From contig CM049987.1 of the NCBI GenBank assembly GCA_016630955.3, positions 2,232,001-2,296,000 on the forward strand: a stretch of DNA of 64,000 bases. The letters run 5' to 3'. This DNA is from Didymella arachidicola (Eukaryota > Ascomycota > Dothideomycetes > Pleosporales > Didymellaceae). Below are positions 1 through 11,673 of the stretch, piece after piece. The translations under genes and the position numbers were made by a program. Every line of letters begins with the position of its first letter. The stretch's first letter is position 1. Under the pieces are notes generated by a model. It was not told the origin of the DNA and made no database searches. It worked only from the letters and a program-made list of their open reading frames with translations.

Positions 1-1095
1 GATGCTCGCAGAGGACTTGCTGGACTGCGTACCAGAGAGCTGACCGTTCTGACCCGAGGGTTGAGATCGCTTAGTACTCAAGGTAAGCTTTTCGTGGAAG
101 AAGTGCTTGAAGAACACCTTGAAGGTGGGTGCATTGGCGCAGAAGCAGCCAACATGGAGCTCCAGCATGGTGACGATGAAGAGATCCCAGGTGACCCAAG
201 TGACATCGTAAGTTCTGAAGTAAATTTGCCAGCTGTAGTAGGCCCGCATAATGCCAAGTGCAGCCACTCCATACCCAATGGCGAAAATGCCAAAGAGCGC
301 GACCTTCTGTCGTACCGGGATGCGCAAATTCCAGTAAAGGAAGGTAGGCAAGATTGCAGTGATGAAGTCTTGAACCGTAGATATAACACTGGCGGAAAAT
401 ACATCGGCCCCTTCATTGAAGCACCGGTATTTGTATCCACTAAGCAAGAGCTGAGCATTGGACTGATCCCAGAATGCGGAGATGGGGTCACACCCAAATA
501 TGGGGACAAGTGCGAGAACGATGGAGGTGGAAGCGATGAAAGCAATCGTGATCCATGTGGCCCAGCGAAATCGATTCGAGACAACGCGAGAAGACAGGCG
601 TCGGTAGAAAAGTAAGATCGAGATCTTGATCAGGCCAGAGGCAAGGCAAAAAGTACACAGGATGGCAAGTACATATTTGCGTGCGGTGACCACGACCCGG
701 GGCTCCATGAGCAGATTGAGGTCCCACATGTGGCGGTCGAAGCCGCTTTTGGTTGCTACTTACTGTCAATCACATTTCGAAAGCTTGAATTTGGACTGAC
801 CTAAAGTTAAGAGACATGTAGCGGCCAGTGTAGTCATCTGGATTCTGTGAGCATAAAGGCTTGTTGATATGATCGGCATACTCACGGTACCCGCAACAGC
901 CAGCCAGTCATCCCAACCAGGGTTGTGCTGATGAAAGACACGGACCCAAAGGCGAGCCATCAACATGGCGAACGTAATAGGACCACATATGCTGGCAATC
1001 AAGAGCATTGTGTTTGGACGTGTCGTTGGGTTGTCATAGTCCGGTTTAGGCCATTTGAGTATCACCTCAATAGGAGCGTGAATCCCTCCAGGCAT
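1..1095 (-). CDS. Fungal rhodopsin-domain integral membrane protein (3' end outside window)
   Basis: A seven-helix membrane protein of the fungal 'rhodopsin domain' family, which is common in Pezizomycotina and has no established substrate. Three exons: 1095-886, 844-801 and 745 to beyond the window edge. Introns of 41 and 55 bp have GT/AG ends and keep the frame. The N-terminus has the family pattern of a PTTRPNT segment before helix 1, then GWDDWLAV, then NPDDYTGRYMSLNF. Exon 3 opens with GFDRHMWDLNL, matching the family's GxGRHIWD loop, followed by helices around KYVLAILCTFCLASGLIKIS, ITIAFIASTSIVLALVPIFGC and VALFGIFAIGYGVAALGIM. About 333 residues are visible and the C-terminal tail is cut off. 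The start MPGGIHAP was chosen because it directly precedes the conserved segment; an in-frame Met lies further upstream. Family assignment is firm; function is unknown. Confidence 0.85.
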
Positions 1096-3302
1096 CTCGA
1101 TAAACAATGATGTTTTAATGATACGGCGTATGCTTGCACGGCGAGAAAGGGTAGAAAAGCCAGGCGTTGTGGGCAACAATGTAGGGGATGCCTGCCATAA
1201 GTGCATCGTGGCTGGTGGAGATAGCCGTGGTGTGAACGTGGGCCTGTGGGGGCGAACGATCTCGAGGCAGCGACGGCCCTTTCTTCTGCCAAAAGAAAAC
1301 GGTCGTTTCAGCTAATGTACTCCGAGAATTCTCCGTCATCATCACTCATGGCTCGTTGCATCAGTACGAAAAACGACACGTCCGATACAGACTCGGTGCA
1401 ATGGTAAGACAGATTCGATCGTGACAGCTGAAGTCTGCATCTTCGCTGCAAGATATTGTTCGAAGGCGTGCGGTTGCATCCTCACAGGATTCCATGCATG
1501 GGCCGTCACCCGAGCATGCAGGGCGCCCGCTTGGCAGGCAGAGTTCGCGCCGTTGTAGCGTCCCGATCGGGATCATCTCGATTGGTGGAAGGTAAATGTA
1601 CGAACCTGAGAACGGCAAGCGACTCAGAAACCTTGTTTGGAGTTGCTATTTGAGTGAGCCTTCTTCTTGCCAGTCCTTTAGCTTTGCTGGGCTTGTCCGT
1701 GTTATCTGGGTAGCACTCGCAGCGATGTTAGAAGTTCGATGTGCGCGGGATGGTTTGCAGGACGGGGCCGGGGGTTGCACATTTGCCGGTCATGCATTGG
1801 CGAGCAGTGAGTACCCTGTGGGCCACCATCACCAGGAAATATTTGCTTCTGATTCAACGTCTTGACTTGAGCGGTTGTCGATGCAAGATTTCACTTTCCG
1901 GGAACTGCAGGAGATTCCACGAGGATACAGCGGACGCTATGCCGCATTAGATTCGCTTGAAACGGCTCCGGAACCTTGAACTCGTGCACTGAAGGAACGA
2001 CCGCCTTGCTCAGGCCACCAAAGCGGCACCACTGACCCCTGATGTGCGGCAACCAGAATATAACTTCGATGTTATGGTTCACACTTATACCCAGTGGTCG
2101 AAGAACCTTTTCGGCAGGCCCACTTTGCCGGAGTTGTTTGTCTAATGTGGTACGACGGCAATCAGAAAAGTCGCAAGTTGCCTTGAATTCATCTCCTCTT
2201 ATTTCATGTCCAGTCGGCTGTATTCACAGTAACAATTTGCCGAGTGACCTGTCACTGCTGACAGCGGTGAGAACATTCCCCACCCGAGAAAAAAGCAATT
2301 GCTCGTCACGGATTCTGCGTCCTCGGACGTAATGTGTATCGTTGCATTCAAAGAGCGGGTCATACTCGACTGCTTCAACTTGTAGACCATGCAGATCTGG
2401 TCAGGTTTCCATTGAAAATTCTCAGGTATCATTCCGAGCAGTTCCAGTCGAATGGTCATGTTCGGCGTCGAGCTGCATGGAACGATTGCAAGGATGTGCC
2501 CAACCGAGTATTATCCGCTTCCTTTCGGAGCTTTGCGCATGTAAGATCATGCAGGTTGTGCATACCGGCTGTTTCACCCTGGGCCCCGTTGCTGCTTCCA
2601 CAACGTTGTGGTAATAATGTTGACGTGTGCGTATAGGCCTGCGCGAGTTGGCATTCGTCATACCAAGTCTGGGCAAACTGACGGGGATTGCCAGGTCAGG
2701 TCCAAGTGCTTCGTCGTCCTTCTGGAAGTCTGGTCTTTCGAGATGACTTATAGCATCAAATCTCCAGGAAGAGCTCGTTATTGCGCATTCTGAGGGAATG
2801 TGAGATTGTCAAAAGTACCCTTTACACCCATGTGGAGAATAGCCGGCTGGATGTAAGCGCAGACGGATTGCAATCTTCTCGTTGACTCCATACGTGTGGT
2901 GGATCTAAAGCTCACGGTAACGTGGAGACTCGTGTGGCCTAGCCAAGGGCACGAGATTGGAAAGAATAAAACCTGCATATGGTAAGCTTAATATACGTTG
3001 CAGACACCAAAGTCAAGCGATGATGTTGCGTCTTTGAAGGGTGATGATGATAGTGGTCGTTGTAAGTGGTCACCCGCGCGATTTCAGCAGGAACCTGAAA
3101 GCGCCCCTTCGCTCCTGCCTCACACGGCCCCTCCGCTCACCACTTCAGCAGGATAAGCTTCTCAACTCAGCAGCTCGACCAACAGCCACACTATGACTGG
3201 CTTATCACGATTGCTCCTCTTGCCGAGCGACGGACGTTCCAACTCGCCCAACCACAGGATCCATCACCCCTCCAATCTCATTTGCAACGAAGGAAAGAAA
3301 AC
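1096..3302. other. Intergenic stretch, no supported gene
   Basis: About 2.2 kb between two divergent genes. Open frames here are all under about 100 codons, overlap on both strands and show no family motif. It should hold the promoters of the rhodopsin-domain gene and of the esterase-like gene. No RNA gene or repeat was recognised. Confidence 0.5.
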
Positions 3303-4721
3303 ATGTCCACGAAGCACTTCGAGGAAGCCATCCGGCAAACTGTACAACCAGGGTCTGAGCGCCTTTTACCGGGTATCGCTCTTGCTGCAGCTTCGATCAA
3401 AGAAGGTAAACAATACGCGCACCCTCCTTTGCACGGGAAATTGGACACAAGCAAACCAGCCTCTAATCTAGACATGTTGGGGGGCAGTCGCCTTGTGTCC
3501 ATCACCGCTATTGCTGATCGTAGATAGATATTCTATCCACTGCGACGATTATTATTTGGTTTAGCGACCCGAGCGACTGGAATGGTTGAGTAATTCGCTG
3601 ACTTGACTGCAGATGTAGGCGACTACTTAGCCTACTACGGAACACTCCAGATTGATCCTTCACCAGCAGTGTCGGCAGACACTGTCATGTGGATTGCTTC
3701 ATGCGTCAAATTGGCAACAACCATCGCAGTGCTACAATGCGTCAAGCGCGGGCTGTTTGCGCTCGATTCAATTGCTGACGTAGAACGGCTCCTGCCGGAG
3801 TGGGCGAAACTGGATGTTCTTTCCTTCAGCGAGGGTAGCAGCACCATGTTGATACCAGCCAAAGAGAAGATCACTGTTCGTCTTCTCCTCACCCACACAA
3901 GCGGCCTTGCCTACGACTTCATGGCTCTACACCTACAATGGCGCCAATCACGTCGTGAGGAGTGGCAGTCGATGCGCAGTCCAATTGCAGAGTGTTTCGT
4001 ACATCCGCTCATCTTCGAGCCTGGCTCAGCATTTGCATACGGCCCTGGTCTTGATGTTGCTGGACTCATGGTCGCTCGTGCCAATAAATGTAGCCTCGAA
4101 TTGTATATACGGCGAAACATTTTCGACACCCTCGGTATGCAGGATATCTCCTTCGATGTCTCCTACAACAACATTCGCGAGAGGTTGATGCCCATGTCAG
4201 TTCGGCCTTCACCTGATGCGCCTCTGGTGGACAGCGATCCCTCCAATGTCATCCTGAAGCCACCGGTGGATGCAAAGGATAACTACGGCGGTGCAGGACT
4301 CTTCAGTACGGCTGCAGACATTCTGAAGCTGCTCAAGTCCATCCTTCGTGATGATGGCAAACTCTTAGCGGGCCGAAGCGCGGACATGATGTTTACATCC
4401 TCCTTGTCAGCTCCTTCGAAGGCGTCTCTGGGAGCAAATTGTTCTGTACCTGAATTGGCGCAGCTCTTCACACCTGGCGAAACTGTTGTGTGTGAATGGG
4501 ATCACTCACTCGGAGGCCTCCTGGGTCTGCATACGAGCGATGATGGATTCCAGTCTCCATGGTTGCAGTGGGTTGGAGGCCCAAACCTCAAATGGTGGAT
4601 TGACAGGAACGGCGGCAAATGTGGTTTCTACGCCACGCAATTGATTCCTCCTGGGGAGCCAAAGTCTGTCCATCTTCAGAAATTGTTCCAAAAAGCGATG
4701 GTTGATAGATTAAGGGTATGA
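3303..4721 (+). CDS. Beta-lactamase-fold serine esterase / acyltransferase (LovD/EstB-like)
   Basis: Member of the class C beta-lactamase / transpeptidase-like family that includes fungal LovD-type acyltransferases and bacterial EstB esterases. Exon 1 is 3303-3405; the intron 3406-3612 (207 bp) starts GTAAAC and ends TGCAG; exon 2 runs to 4721, giving about 403 residues. The nucleophile motif SxxK is seen as SCVKL, the second catalytic Tyr is in FAYGPGLDVAG, and the C-terminal GGPNLKWWIDRNGGKCGFYA block matches the family's oxyanion/substrate region. RLLLTHTSGLAYDF is the other diagnostic block. The start MSTKHFEEAI fits the usual family N-terminus; a Met seven codons upstream (3282) is an alternative. 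Such enzymes often hydrolyse or transfer acyl groups in secondary metabolism, but the substrate cannot be read from sequence. The intron is long for this window, so the splice model is less sure than the fold. Confidence 0.85.
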
Positions 4722-5644
4722 TCCACCCATTGCACGGCTTTGTGCGTCTGCTATATGCAGGTCTATCAATGTACCGCAACCGGCAGCTCCCAAATACTCC
4801 GTCCTTGTTTCCCATGCCGTCAACACAACAAGTGAATCTATCAGCAACCTTACTGTAGCCATCAGGGGGCGCACCAGGTTGCACCATGCTTCACAAAAGG
4901 CATTGACTCCCAACTCGACAGGCGAGTCTGACAATCAGCTTTACGATTGGTCGTGCTGATCGGCTGCTCAGGATCCTCGGATGCGGTGTCACCCATACGC
5001 ACCTCAATCCTCGTACTGCCGTATCTACTCGCTCTTCCGCACTCACCCCGAGACTCTTCGTACAAAGACCATGACGATTGATTCTATGGCTTGCTTACCT
5101 AGCGCCTTAGCGGCATGACGTAACCGGCGGTTATGTTTTCGCGTTGAACCCTTTTATCTTATCCAACCAATACGCCAATTGCAACGTTAGGATTACTCGC
5201 CGACCAGCGCTATCGACGGCTATAAAATGCTTATTTACGGGATTCGGCAAGGTGACGATAGTGGACCTGCAGGTATGCAGCGAAGATCGAGTTGTTGGGC
5301 GCACGTTCGGTCGCAAACACAGAAGAAATTGCGGAGCCGACACAAAGCGTGGCCGAGAGCCCAAGAATAAGAACAGCTATAACCGCGCAGCCCAAGAGAA
5401 GGGCCGTTGAGAGCAGCATCAGTAACTGCCTTCGGGAAAGGAGGCTTCGAAATTTACCGCATCTATATACCGACAGACTACACTACGGCACATCAGTGCG
5501 CGTTAGTTCCCACGCATCCACCGATCAGCGACGTCAGCACCCACATCAGAACCGCAGAATTGGTCAAGGCGTTGTTTATTTCTTCGAGATCAGCGTTTCC
5601 TCTTGTAATCGTAACAGCAATTTGAAGGACTCCACGCATGCACA
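4722..5644. other. Intergenic stretch with promoter of the MFS gene
   Basis: About 0.9 kb without a supported gene. A TATA-like TATAAAA occurs near 5221. Short hydrophobic frames on the minus strand (around 5231-5419 and 5493-5693) could suggest a small membrane protein, but no consistent splice model or family match was seen. Confidence 0.4.
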
Positions 5645-7964
5645 ATGGAGGATCCTGATCTTGTGGTGCTGCGCAACGAGGCAAATGCATCACCAGACCG
5701 CTTCACACAATGGGATCCCAATGGCCAGTTCCGCCGCGAGTACTACGAGCGCCACGGCCGCAACCCAACATATGAGGAGATTCTGCGCAACGCAGAGGCA
5801 AACGGGCGTTCTGTGCACGAAGAGCCCGTAGCAGGCGCAATGGAGTCTCATGAAGAGCCACTCACATCGACTACGAGCAGGAAGGTCGAGGAGGAAGAAG
5901 CTCCACTGTCTCGCCAGACAACGTCATCGTCCACCAGCTCTACCAGCTCGCGCAGCACAGCAGGGGGCGCACGCCTCGAAGAAATCCGCACCGCACGGTC
6001 GACGAACACAAATACACGTCCTCGAGGCTACACCGACTCGACGCAACAGTCCGGCGGGACAATCTTGCAAAGACACCCTACTGAGCGACACCCAGTTGCC
6101 CTTACGCGAATCGATACCCACCGTAGTCAGCATGCAGGTACTGTGGGCGCCTCCCAGGTACCGTCACGCCTTTCACGAACAATCACCCGCCGTAAAACTG
6201 AGAAGCCACTGCCCAGCTTAGGCGCAGGCAAGCCTTTTCCCCCGCTGCTCCCAGATCGCGAGGAATACGTTGTCGAATTCGATGGTCACGATGACCCACT
6301 TCACGCTCAGAACTGGACGACAAAGAAGAAGCTGACTATGGGTGTCATGCTTGCCTTCGATGCCCTAAGTGCCTCCATGGGTTCTTCGATCTTTGCCAGC
6401 GCAACTGCACCGGTCGCTGCCGAGTTCGGCGTTGGCAGAGAAGTTGGCACATTGGGCACGAGTTTGTTTGTATTCGGTTATGCGTTTGGACCCCGTAAGT
6501 GTTCAATTTTTCGCTGCACATGAAGCGTTCACTAACAGAAAAAATGCAGTCATGTGGGCTCCTATGTCTGAGCTATACGGCCGCCGTCCGCCGCTCGTTA
6601 TCGCTGCATTCGGTTTCTCTATCTTTACTATTGCTGTCGCCGTCGCTAAGGATATCCAGACCATCATGATCTGCCGATTTTTCGCTGGTCTCTGCGGCTC
6701 CTCGCCTCTCGCCATTGTCGCAGCTGTGTTTGCAGATATGTTTAGCAACGAAGTTCGAGGCCTCGCGGTCGCTGTCTTCTCAGCTACTGTATTCGTCGGT
6801 CCGCTTATTGCTCCTTGCATTGGCGGCTTCATTACGGAATCATATCTTGGCTGGCGGTGGACCATGTACATCAGCTCGTTCATGGGTTTTCTAACTTTCG
6901 GAATCTTATCGTTGTTTCTTGAGGAGACATATCCACCTGTTGTATTGATCAATAAGGCCGCTGAGCTGCGTCGACGAACTAAGAACTGGGGCATCCACGC
7001 TAAGCAAGAGGAAATCGAGATTGATTTCAAGGAGTTGATTATCAAGAACGTTAGCAGGCCCATGCGAATCCTCTTCACAGAGCCCATCGTCTTACTCATC
7101 ACGATTTACATGTCCTTCATCTACGGACTTCTCTATCTATGTAAGCTTTATCGTCTCTTTTCAACCAACGGAATACCTTCTACCATTTACGGAATATCTT
7201 CTGATATCAACGGAATACCTTTGAATTCCTTCAAACATCTAGGGAGTACCAGCTGACATGAAACAGTCCTGACAGCATATGCCCTCGTCTTCCAAGGTGT
7301 CTACGGCTGGTCCCCCGGCGTCGCCGGTCTCGCCTACTTCGGTATGATAACCGGCGAATTTTTCGCTTTCGTCGTCGTTGTCCTGACCAACCCGCGCTAC
7401 GTTGCAAAGCTTAAAGCCAACAACAACATCCCCGTCCCCGAATGGCGGCTTCCCATCAGCATGGTTGGCGGCATCTTATTCTCTGGTGGCTTGTTCTGGT
7501 TCGGCTGGACTGGCTACAGCGGCAACGTGCCGTGGATCGTACCTGTTCTCAGCGGCTTGTTCACGGGATTCGGCATCTTCAGCATCTTCTTGTCGCTGCT
7601 GAACTACATCGTCGATGCATATTTGATGTTTGCGGCGAGTGCGATCGCGGCCAATACGTTCATGCGATCCATCTTTGGTGGTATCTTTCCCTTGTTTGCG
7701 ACGTACATGTTTAATGGCATGGGCATACAGTGGGCGTCAACGCTTATTGGCTGTGTGGCGGTTGTGTTGGCGCCGATGCCGATATTCTTCTACCTGTATG
7801 GCAAGAAGATTAGAGCAAAGAGCAAGTTTGCCCCTGCACCGGATATTCAGCAGGATAAGAAGAGGGACGAGGAGAGTGCAGGGAGTGAAGAGAGCAGCAT
7901 GAACGGTAATAGCAATGGCCGGCGAGAAATAGAGGCCGAAAAAGAGAGAAACAAGAACGATTGA
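5645..7964 (+). CDS. MFS multidrug/polyamine-type transporter (DHA1)
   Basis: Proton-coupled drug:H+ antiporter of the DHA1 group, related to yeast polyamine/multidrug exporters; expected in the plasma membrane. Three exons: 5645-6494, 6550-7140, 7267-7964, giving 712 residues. Introns of 55 and 126 bp are GT-AG. The first 210 or so residues form a long Ser/Thr/Arg-rich cytosolic extension. The membrane part begins after the conserved DPLHAQNW-TTKKK segment. The DHA1 loop 2-3 motif appears as ELYGRRPPL, reconstituted across intron 1 with GPLMWAPMS before it. The second half contains YLFLTAYALVFQGVYG, rebuilt across intron 2. The C-terminus is a charged 50-residue tail. Start MEDPDLVVLRNEAN fits the family's usual opening. 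Its position between the esterase-like gene and the SDR could mean export of a product they make, but that is inference. Confidence 0.9.
7168..7230. repeat. Three-unit 21-bp minisatellite inside MFS intron 2
   Basis: The 13-mer ACGGAATACCTTC and two variants recur at exact 21-bp spacing (starts 7168, 7189, 7210) within the intron, which is more than twice as long as intron 1 of the same gene. Confidence 0.7.
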
Positions 7965-8582
7965 GATGGAAGGACGCATACAGTCGGCAATTCATACATC
8001 AACCCATTATGAACCTTCATCTTCTGGCAACGACGCTGATGCGGCTACAAGTTCCCTTGTGCTTCTATGGCCTCGATCCTACATCACTACAACCGGTGCC
8101 CCCCCTATTTGCAGGCCTGCTTGGCGACGCTATTCAATAGCAAAAGCTTCGATTTTCATTCCACAAGCCGTATTGAAACAGCATTCACCAGCAGACGAAG
8201 TGTCTATGACTAAAGAGACTATTATCGAGAAGAGGTACTCATGCAGACACGACTGATGGAGATGGGGCGAATGGCAGAACTGGAAGGTGAGCCGAACACG
8301 TGCCCACCCCACATCACCCCACCTCCATCCTCGAAAAGGCACTCGCCCCGCCATCATCGGGCGACAACCGCCCGCAACATCAAGCGAGCATTGTGTCGGT
8401 GACGTCGCCGACCCGCGGGGCTGGCTATATCCTTAAGAGCCTCATGTCTTGAACCTCAAGAACCCGAGCTCGCTACACTTCCCGTGCGTTTCCCAGGAAT
8501 TCAAGTACATAACAGCCCTCAGCTGTTGCAATTGTATCAAGCCAAAGCCGTCTTCCCCGTTGAATCTTTTATCACCGCAAAC
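7965..8582. promoter_or_regulatory. Intergenic region upstream of the SDR gene
   Basis: Just over 600 bp with no gene. The half near the SDR start has pyrimidine-rich CCCCAC/CACCCC runs (about 8300-8350), which resemble carbon-catabolite (CreA-type) sites, and a GGCTATATCC TATA-like box near 8420. Both are weak, short matches. Confidence 0.3.
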
Positions 8583-9467
8583 ATGTCTATGTCAATCGAA
8601 GAATGCCAGACGCCACGTCCCGGCTTCCCTAAGCCAGTACCTGAAGGCCCATCGAACGTCTTGGATCAATTCAGCATGAAGGGCAAGGTCGTAATCGTTA
8701 CAGGAGCTGCGGAGGGCATTGGCGGTGCAGTTGCTGATGCTATTGCAGAAGCCGGTGGAGACGTTGCGCTGTGGTACAACTCGTGCGTATTCAATACCAT
8801 CCCAACTACATGTCCAATGCATGCTGATAAGTCCAGCAACCCGGAAGCGGAGAGACGCGCAGAGCGTCTTGCAAAGACGCACTCCGTCAAGACAAAAGCC
8901 TACAGCGTCAATGTCACAGATCCAGAGGCCGTGAAGTCTAACCTCGACAAGGTCGTCGCCGAGTTCGGCAGGATCGATGTTTTCGTCGCCAACGCAGGGA
9001 CGGGCGACTCGCAACCCCTTCTTGAGCAGTCTCTGGACGCGTACCGTAACTTGATGGCCGTCAATGTCGATGGCCCCGTCTATTGCGCCAAGTACGCTGG
9101 TCAAATCTTCAAAAAGCAGGGTTTCGGCAACCTCATTCTCACCGGGTCTATTTCGAGTCACATTGTCAACGTGCCCGTTGACCAGCCTATCTACAACGGC
9201 AGCAAGGCTTTCATTACGCACATGGGTAAGAGCTTGGCGCGGGAATGGAGAGACTTTGCGCGTGTCAACATTGTGAGCCCAGGCTTCTTCGACACCAAGA
9301 TGGGCGCCGGGCCAAAAGTCATTACAGAAGGACTGAGGATGATTCCTCTGGGGCGGCAGGGCGATGTGAGGGAGATCAAGGGTGTGTTCCTGTTCCTGGC
9401 AAGCGACGCTTCAAGTTACGTCACCGGGAGTGACTACTTGATTGACGGAGGATATGTGCTTCCGTAG
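8583..9467 (+). CDS. Short-chain dehydrogenase/reductase, sorbose-reductase-like
   Basis: NAD(P)-dependent oxidoreductase of the classical SDR family, closest in pattern to fungal sorbose reductases / NADP-mannitol dehydrogenases. Exons 8583-8782 and 8837-9467 give 276 residues. The cofactor motif TGAAEGIG is at residues 40-47, NAG at 119-121, and the active site combines a Ser in GSISS with YNGSK (Tyr186, Lys190). The C-terminal DGGYVLP end is usual. The 54-bp segment 8783-8836 begins GTGCGT and ends TCCAG, has no stop and is a multiple of three, so it can be read through. Removing it joins LWYNS to NPEAERR, as in family members, so it is judged an intron. Start MSMSIEECQTPRPGFP is preferred over an in-frame Met at 8484, which would add an atypical leader. 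The substrate is inferred only by family. Confidence 0.88.
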   Translation: MSMSIEECQTPRPGFPKPVPEGPSNVLDQFSMKGKVVIVTGAAEGIGGAVADAIAEAGGDVALWYNSCVFNTIPTTCPMHADKSSNPEAERRAERLAKTHSVKTKAYSVNVTDPEAVKSNLDKVVAEFGRIDVFVANAGTGDSQPLLEQSLDAYRNLMAVNVDGPVYCAKYAGQIFKKQGFGNLILTGSISSHIVNVPVDQPIYNGSKAFITHMGKSLAREWRDFARVNIVSPGFFDTKMGAGPKVITEGLRMIPLGRQGDVREIKGVFLFLASDASSYVTGSDYLIDGGYVLP

Positions 9468-10436
9468 ATGTTCGACGCATGCTGAATGAATATGCTCTGG
9501 AGCGTTCGCGACGCGTTGTCGCTTCGAGTTTTTGTATTATGCATACATGGTCCGAGCGCTAGCTGGACTGGATAAGTGAGTGAGTTTTGCGGGTATTATT
9601 AGTATCAGCGCTGGCTGATCGAGATATATAGCTGAATACAGATGTATAGGTTACTCCACGCGATAGTGGTCTGGGTACTGCCGACAAACCATTTCAAGTG
9701 CTTCTGCTCTGTATATCAGGTCTTCACCAGCGGACAGTTTTCGAGCTAGGGTATGTAGCATGAAGATTATAGATGGATATGCACTGATGTTATTCCACAG
9801 TGACATCGTCGAGCCAGCCATACGACAATGCAACAGAGTCCTTGGAGCCTATCTCGCCTTCACTGCAAACCAAGGACCTCGCCATACACGAAGGCGGAGG
9901 CCCTCAAATCCCCACATCATACAACTATTGAACCGTAGTACCGCCCAGAATTCGTGCCGTGCAACTGAATTCAACAATGTGATGAGTTGATACCGCCGTC
10001 TTTACCAGTCCGATCAGTGTATCTGAATGATTGACTCGCTCGGACTGTTACCACACGGAAGATGTGTTTGCATCTCACGCTGGCGCAAATACTGTTCAAA
10101 ATGCACCGTTCCTATTCTGAAGACTACTCAGTGATAAGCCTAGTTGAAATCTTTAGCGTTGCTAGCTGTTCATTGAGGATAAGATGTTCTTAACCAAATC
10201 TACGATTTCATCTTCTAGCTACATAGTCTACACCTATACGCGGTCTATTCTACAGAGTTTCCTCCATTGGTAACCATTTCTGCCAAGGAATCCATTCAGA
10301 GACCCGTGACTTCCTACCAAGGTATCTCATACGGTTTGCGTGTGAGCTGAAAGGTCCCTGGCGGTATTAAATTTAACCACCGAAAAGATAGTCTGTAACG
10401 CAGAACAAATACTTCAAGGTCTCGAACGGTCCAGAA
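9468..10436. other. Intergenic stretch, no supported gene
   Basis: About 1 kb between convergent genes; it should hold both 3' UTRs. Only short frames without motifs are present. Confidence 0.5.
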
Positions 10437-11158
10437 TTATTGGCCGCCTGTAGTTCCCTCCGTCCTGTCACCTTGAACCAACTTACTGATAGCAGACCTG
10501 CTCACGCAACGTTCCCACCAACCACTTACGGCCTTGCGACGAGACACCAAGTCACCATGACCAATTACAAATAGCCTTTGAACTAGCGGGATGTAGGAGA
10601 TGTCCACGAGGGTGAACTTGTCTCCTGCCATGTAGTCTTGCCGCTGCAGGGTCTGTTCGGCTATATCAAAGAATGTCTCGAGCGACTTCAGTGCCTCCGT
10701 GACCACAGCATCGTTAGAAGGTAGGCGTAACTTGGTCTTGACGAACTTCTCGAAAGTGAGTCGACCGGCCGGCTCTGCAAAGTAGGACATCTCGATGGCC
10801 TGCGCTTGGTTGAAGATTGCAGTGGCATCGTCATCGGAAGTTGGAGGCAAGAGTGGGAAGTGGTACTTCTTTGCAAGGTAGGCGCAAATTACACGGCTCT
10901 CGTGCAGAGTAAATCCATTCTGGAACACAACGACTGGTACTTTGCCCCACGGATGACGTTTGCTGTGCTCTTCAGACTGAGGTACCGTTAGTGACGACGT
11001 ACGTATGTCGCTAAAGCCGGTTATCTGACCTTTTGTTCACCTTTGAAAAGGTCGAAAAGTATGAGTTCGTAGTCCGTGAACCCCCCTTCGGCAAGCGTCA
11101 GACGGACACGATCAGTGTTGGTGGAGCCACGAGCACCGTAGAGTTTGAAAGCTGGCAT
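10437..11158 (-). CDS. Glutathione S-transferase
   Basis: Cytosolic GST that conjugates glutathione to electrophiles, or acts as a peroxidase or isomerase. Exon 1 is 11158-11030 and exon 2 is 10976-10437, separated by a 53-bp intron starting GTCAGA and ending CTCAG; the product is 222 residues. The N-terminal thioredoxin-fold half has MPAFKLYGARGSTNTDRVRL, then HPWGKVPVVVFQNG with the cis-Pro, then LHESRVICAYLAKKY, where Glu-Ser binds the glutathione gamma-glutamyl group. The C-terminal helical half contains GDKFTLVDISYIPLV, the N-capping box region. The Ser/Thr-rich start of the first loop resembles phi/theta-type GSTs rather than Tyr-type ones. The start was set at MPAFKLYG; upstream in-frame Mets give an unlikely leader. 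It is the last of the accessory-metabolism group and may serve detoxification. Confidence 0.88.
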
Positions 11159-11673
11159 ATTGAATCTATGAAGAGCTCTTGATTGGAACTTAGAATTATA
11201 GAGTGAAAGTCTGGACATATGAGTTGTGCTGATCTCGATGTCAAGGCCGTTGTGCGGGCTGACTTCTTATAAGCCGTTCAGTTGAAGAGTATTCAGGCCT
11301 CCACATGTTGCGGGACGCTCCTGAACCAGACTTAACAAGTCTATACATGGTATGCTTACCAAAAATTCGCGCAGCTGAGATGACGGGAAGGGCGCGCGAG
11401 GGCGGGGAGCGTGTTTGGCAATCGGCTGACGGAGGATGTCCGGCATATCCGTGTCAAGTCCGACATGACCGGGCCACGGCCGTCCGAAATGTAGCCGAGC
11501 CGGCTACTTGAGAGTGTTTACCTTTAGGTTTTCCTTGTCTGCAAGCTCCGCGACTGACCACGCTCTTTCCTAGCAGCAGGAGTGTTTTGCCCCGAAGTCT
11601 GCGATTTCGTATCTTCAAAATTGGTCTCGACAGTCTTCGTTCTGCATGTTATTCATTCCTTGTCCGAATCTAT
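11159..11673. other. Intergenic stretch between GST and AAA ATPase
   Basis: Holds the GST promoter and the 3' UTR of the AAA ATPase gene. No gene or repeat seen. Confidence 0.5.

Noticed and set aside
78..584. 168-codon minus-strand frame at the left edge
   Set aside because: It is a shifted frame of the rhodopsin-domain exon, which has the family motifs in another frame.
5231..5693. Small hydrophobic minus-strand frames that might be a membrane peptide gene
   Set aside because: No splice junction joins them and they lie in the MFS promoter; evidence too thin.
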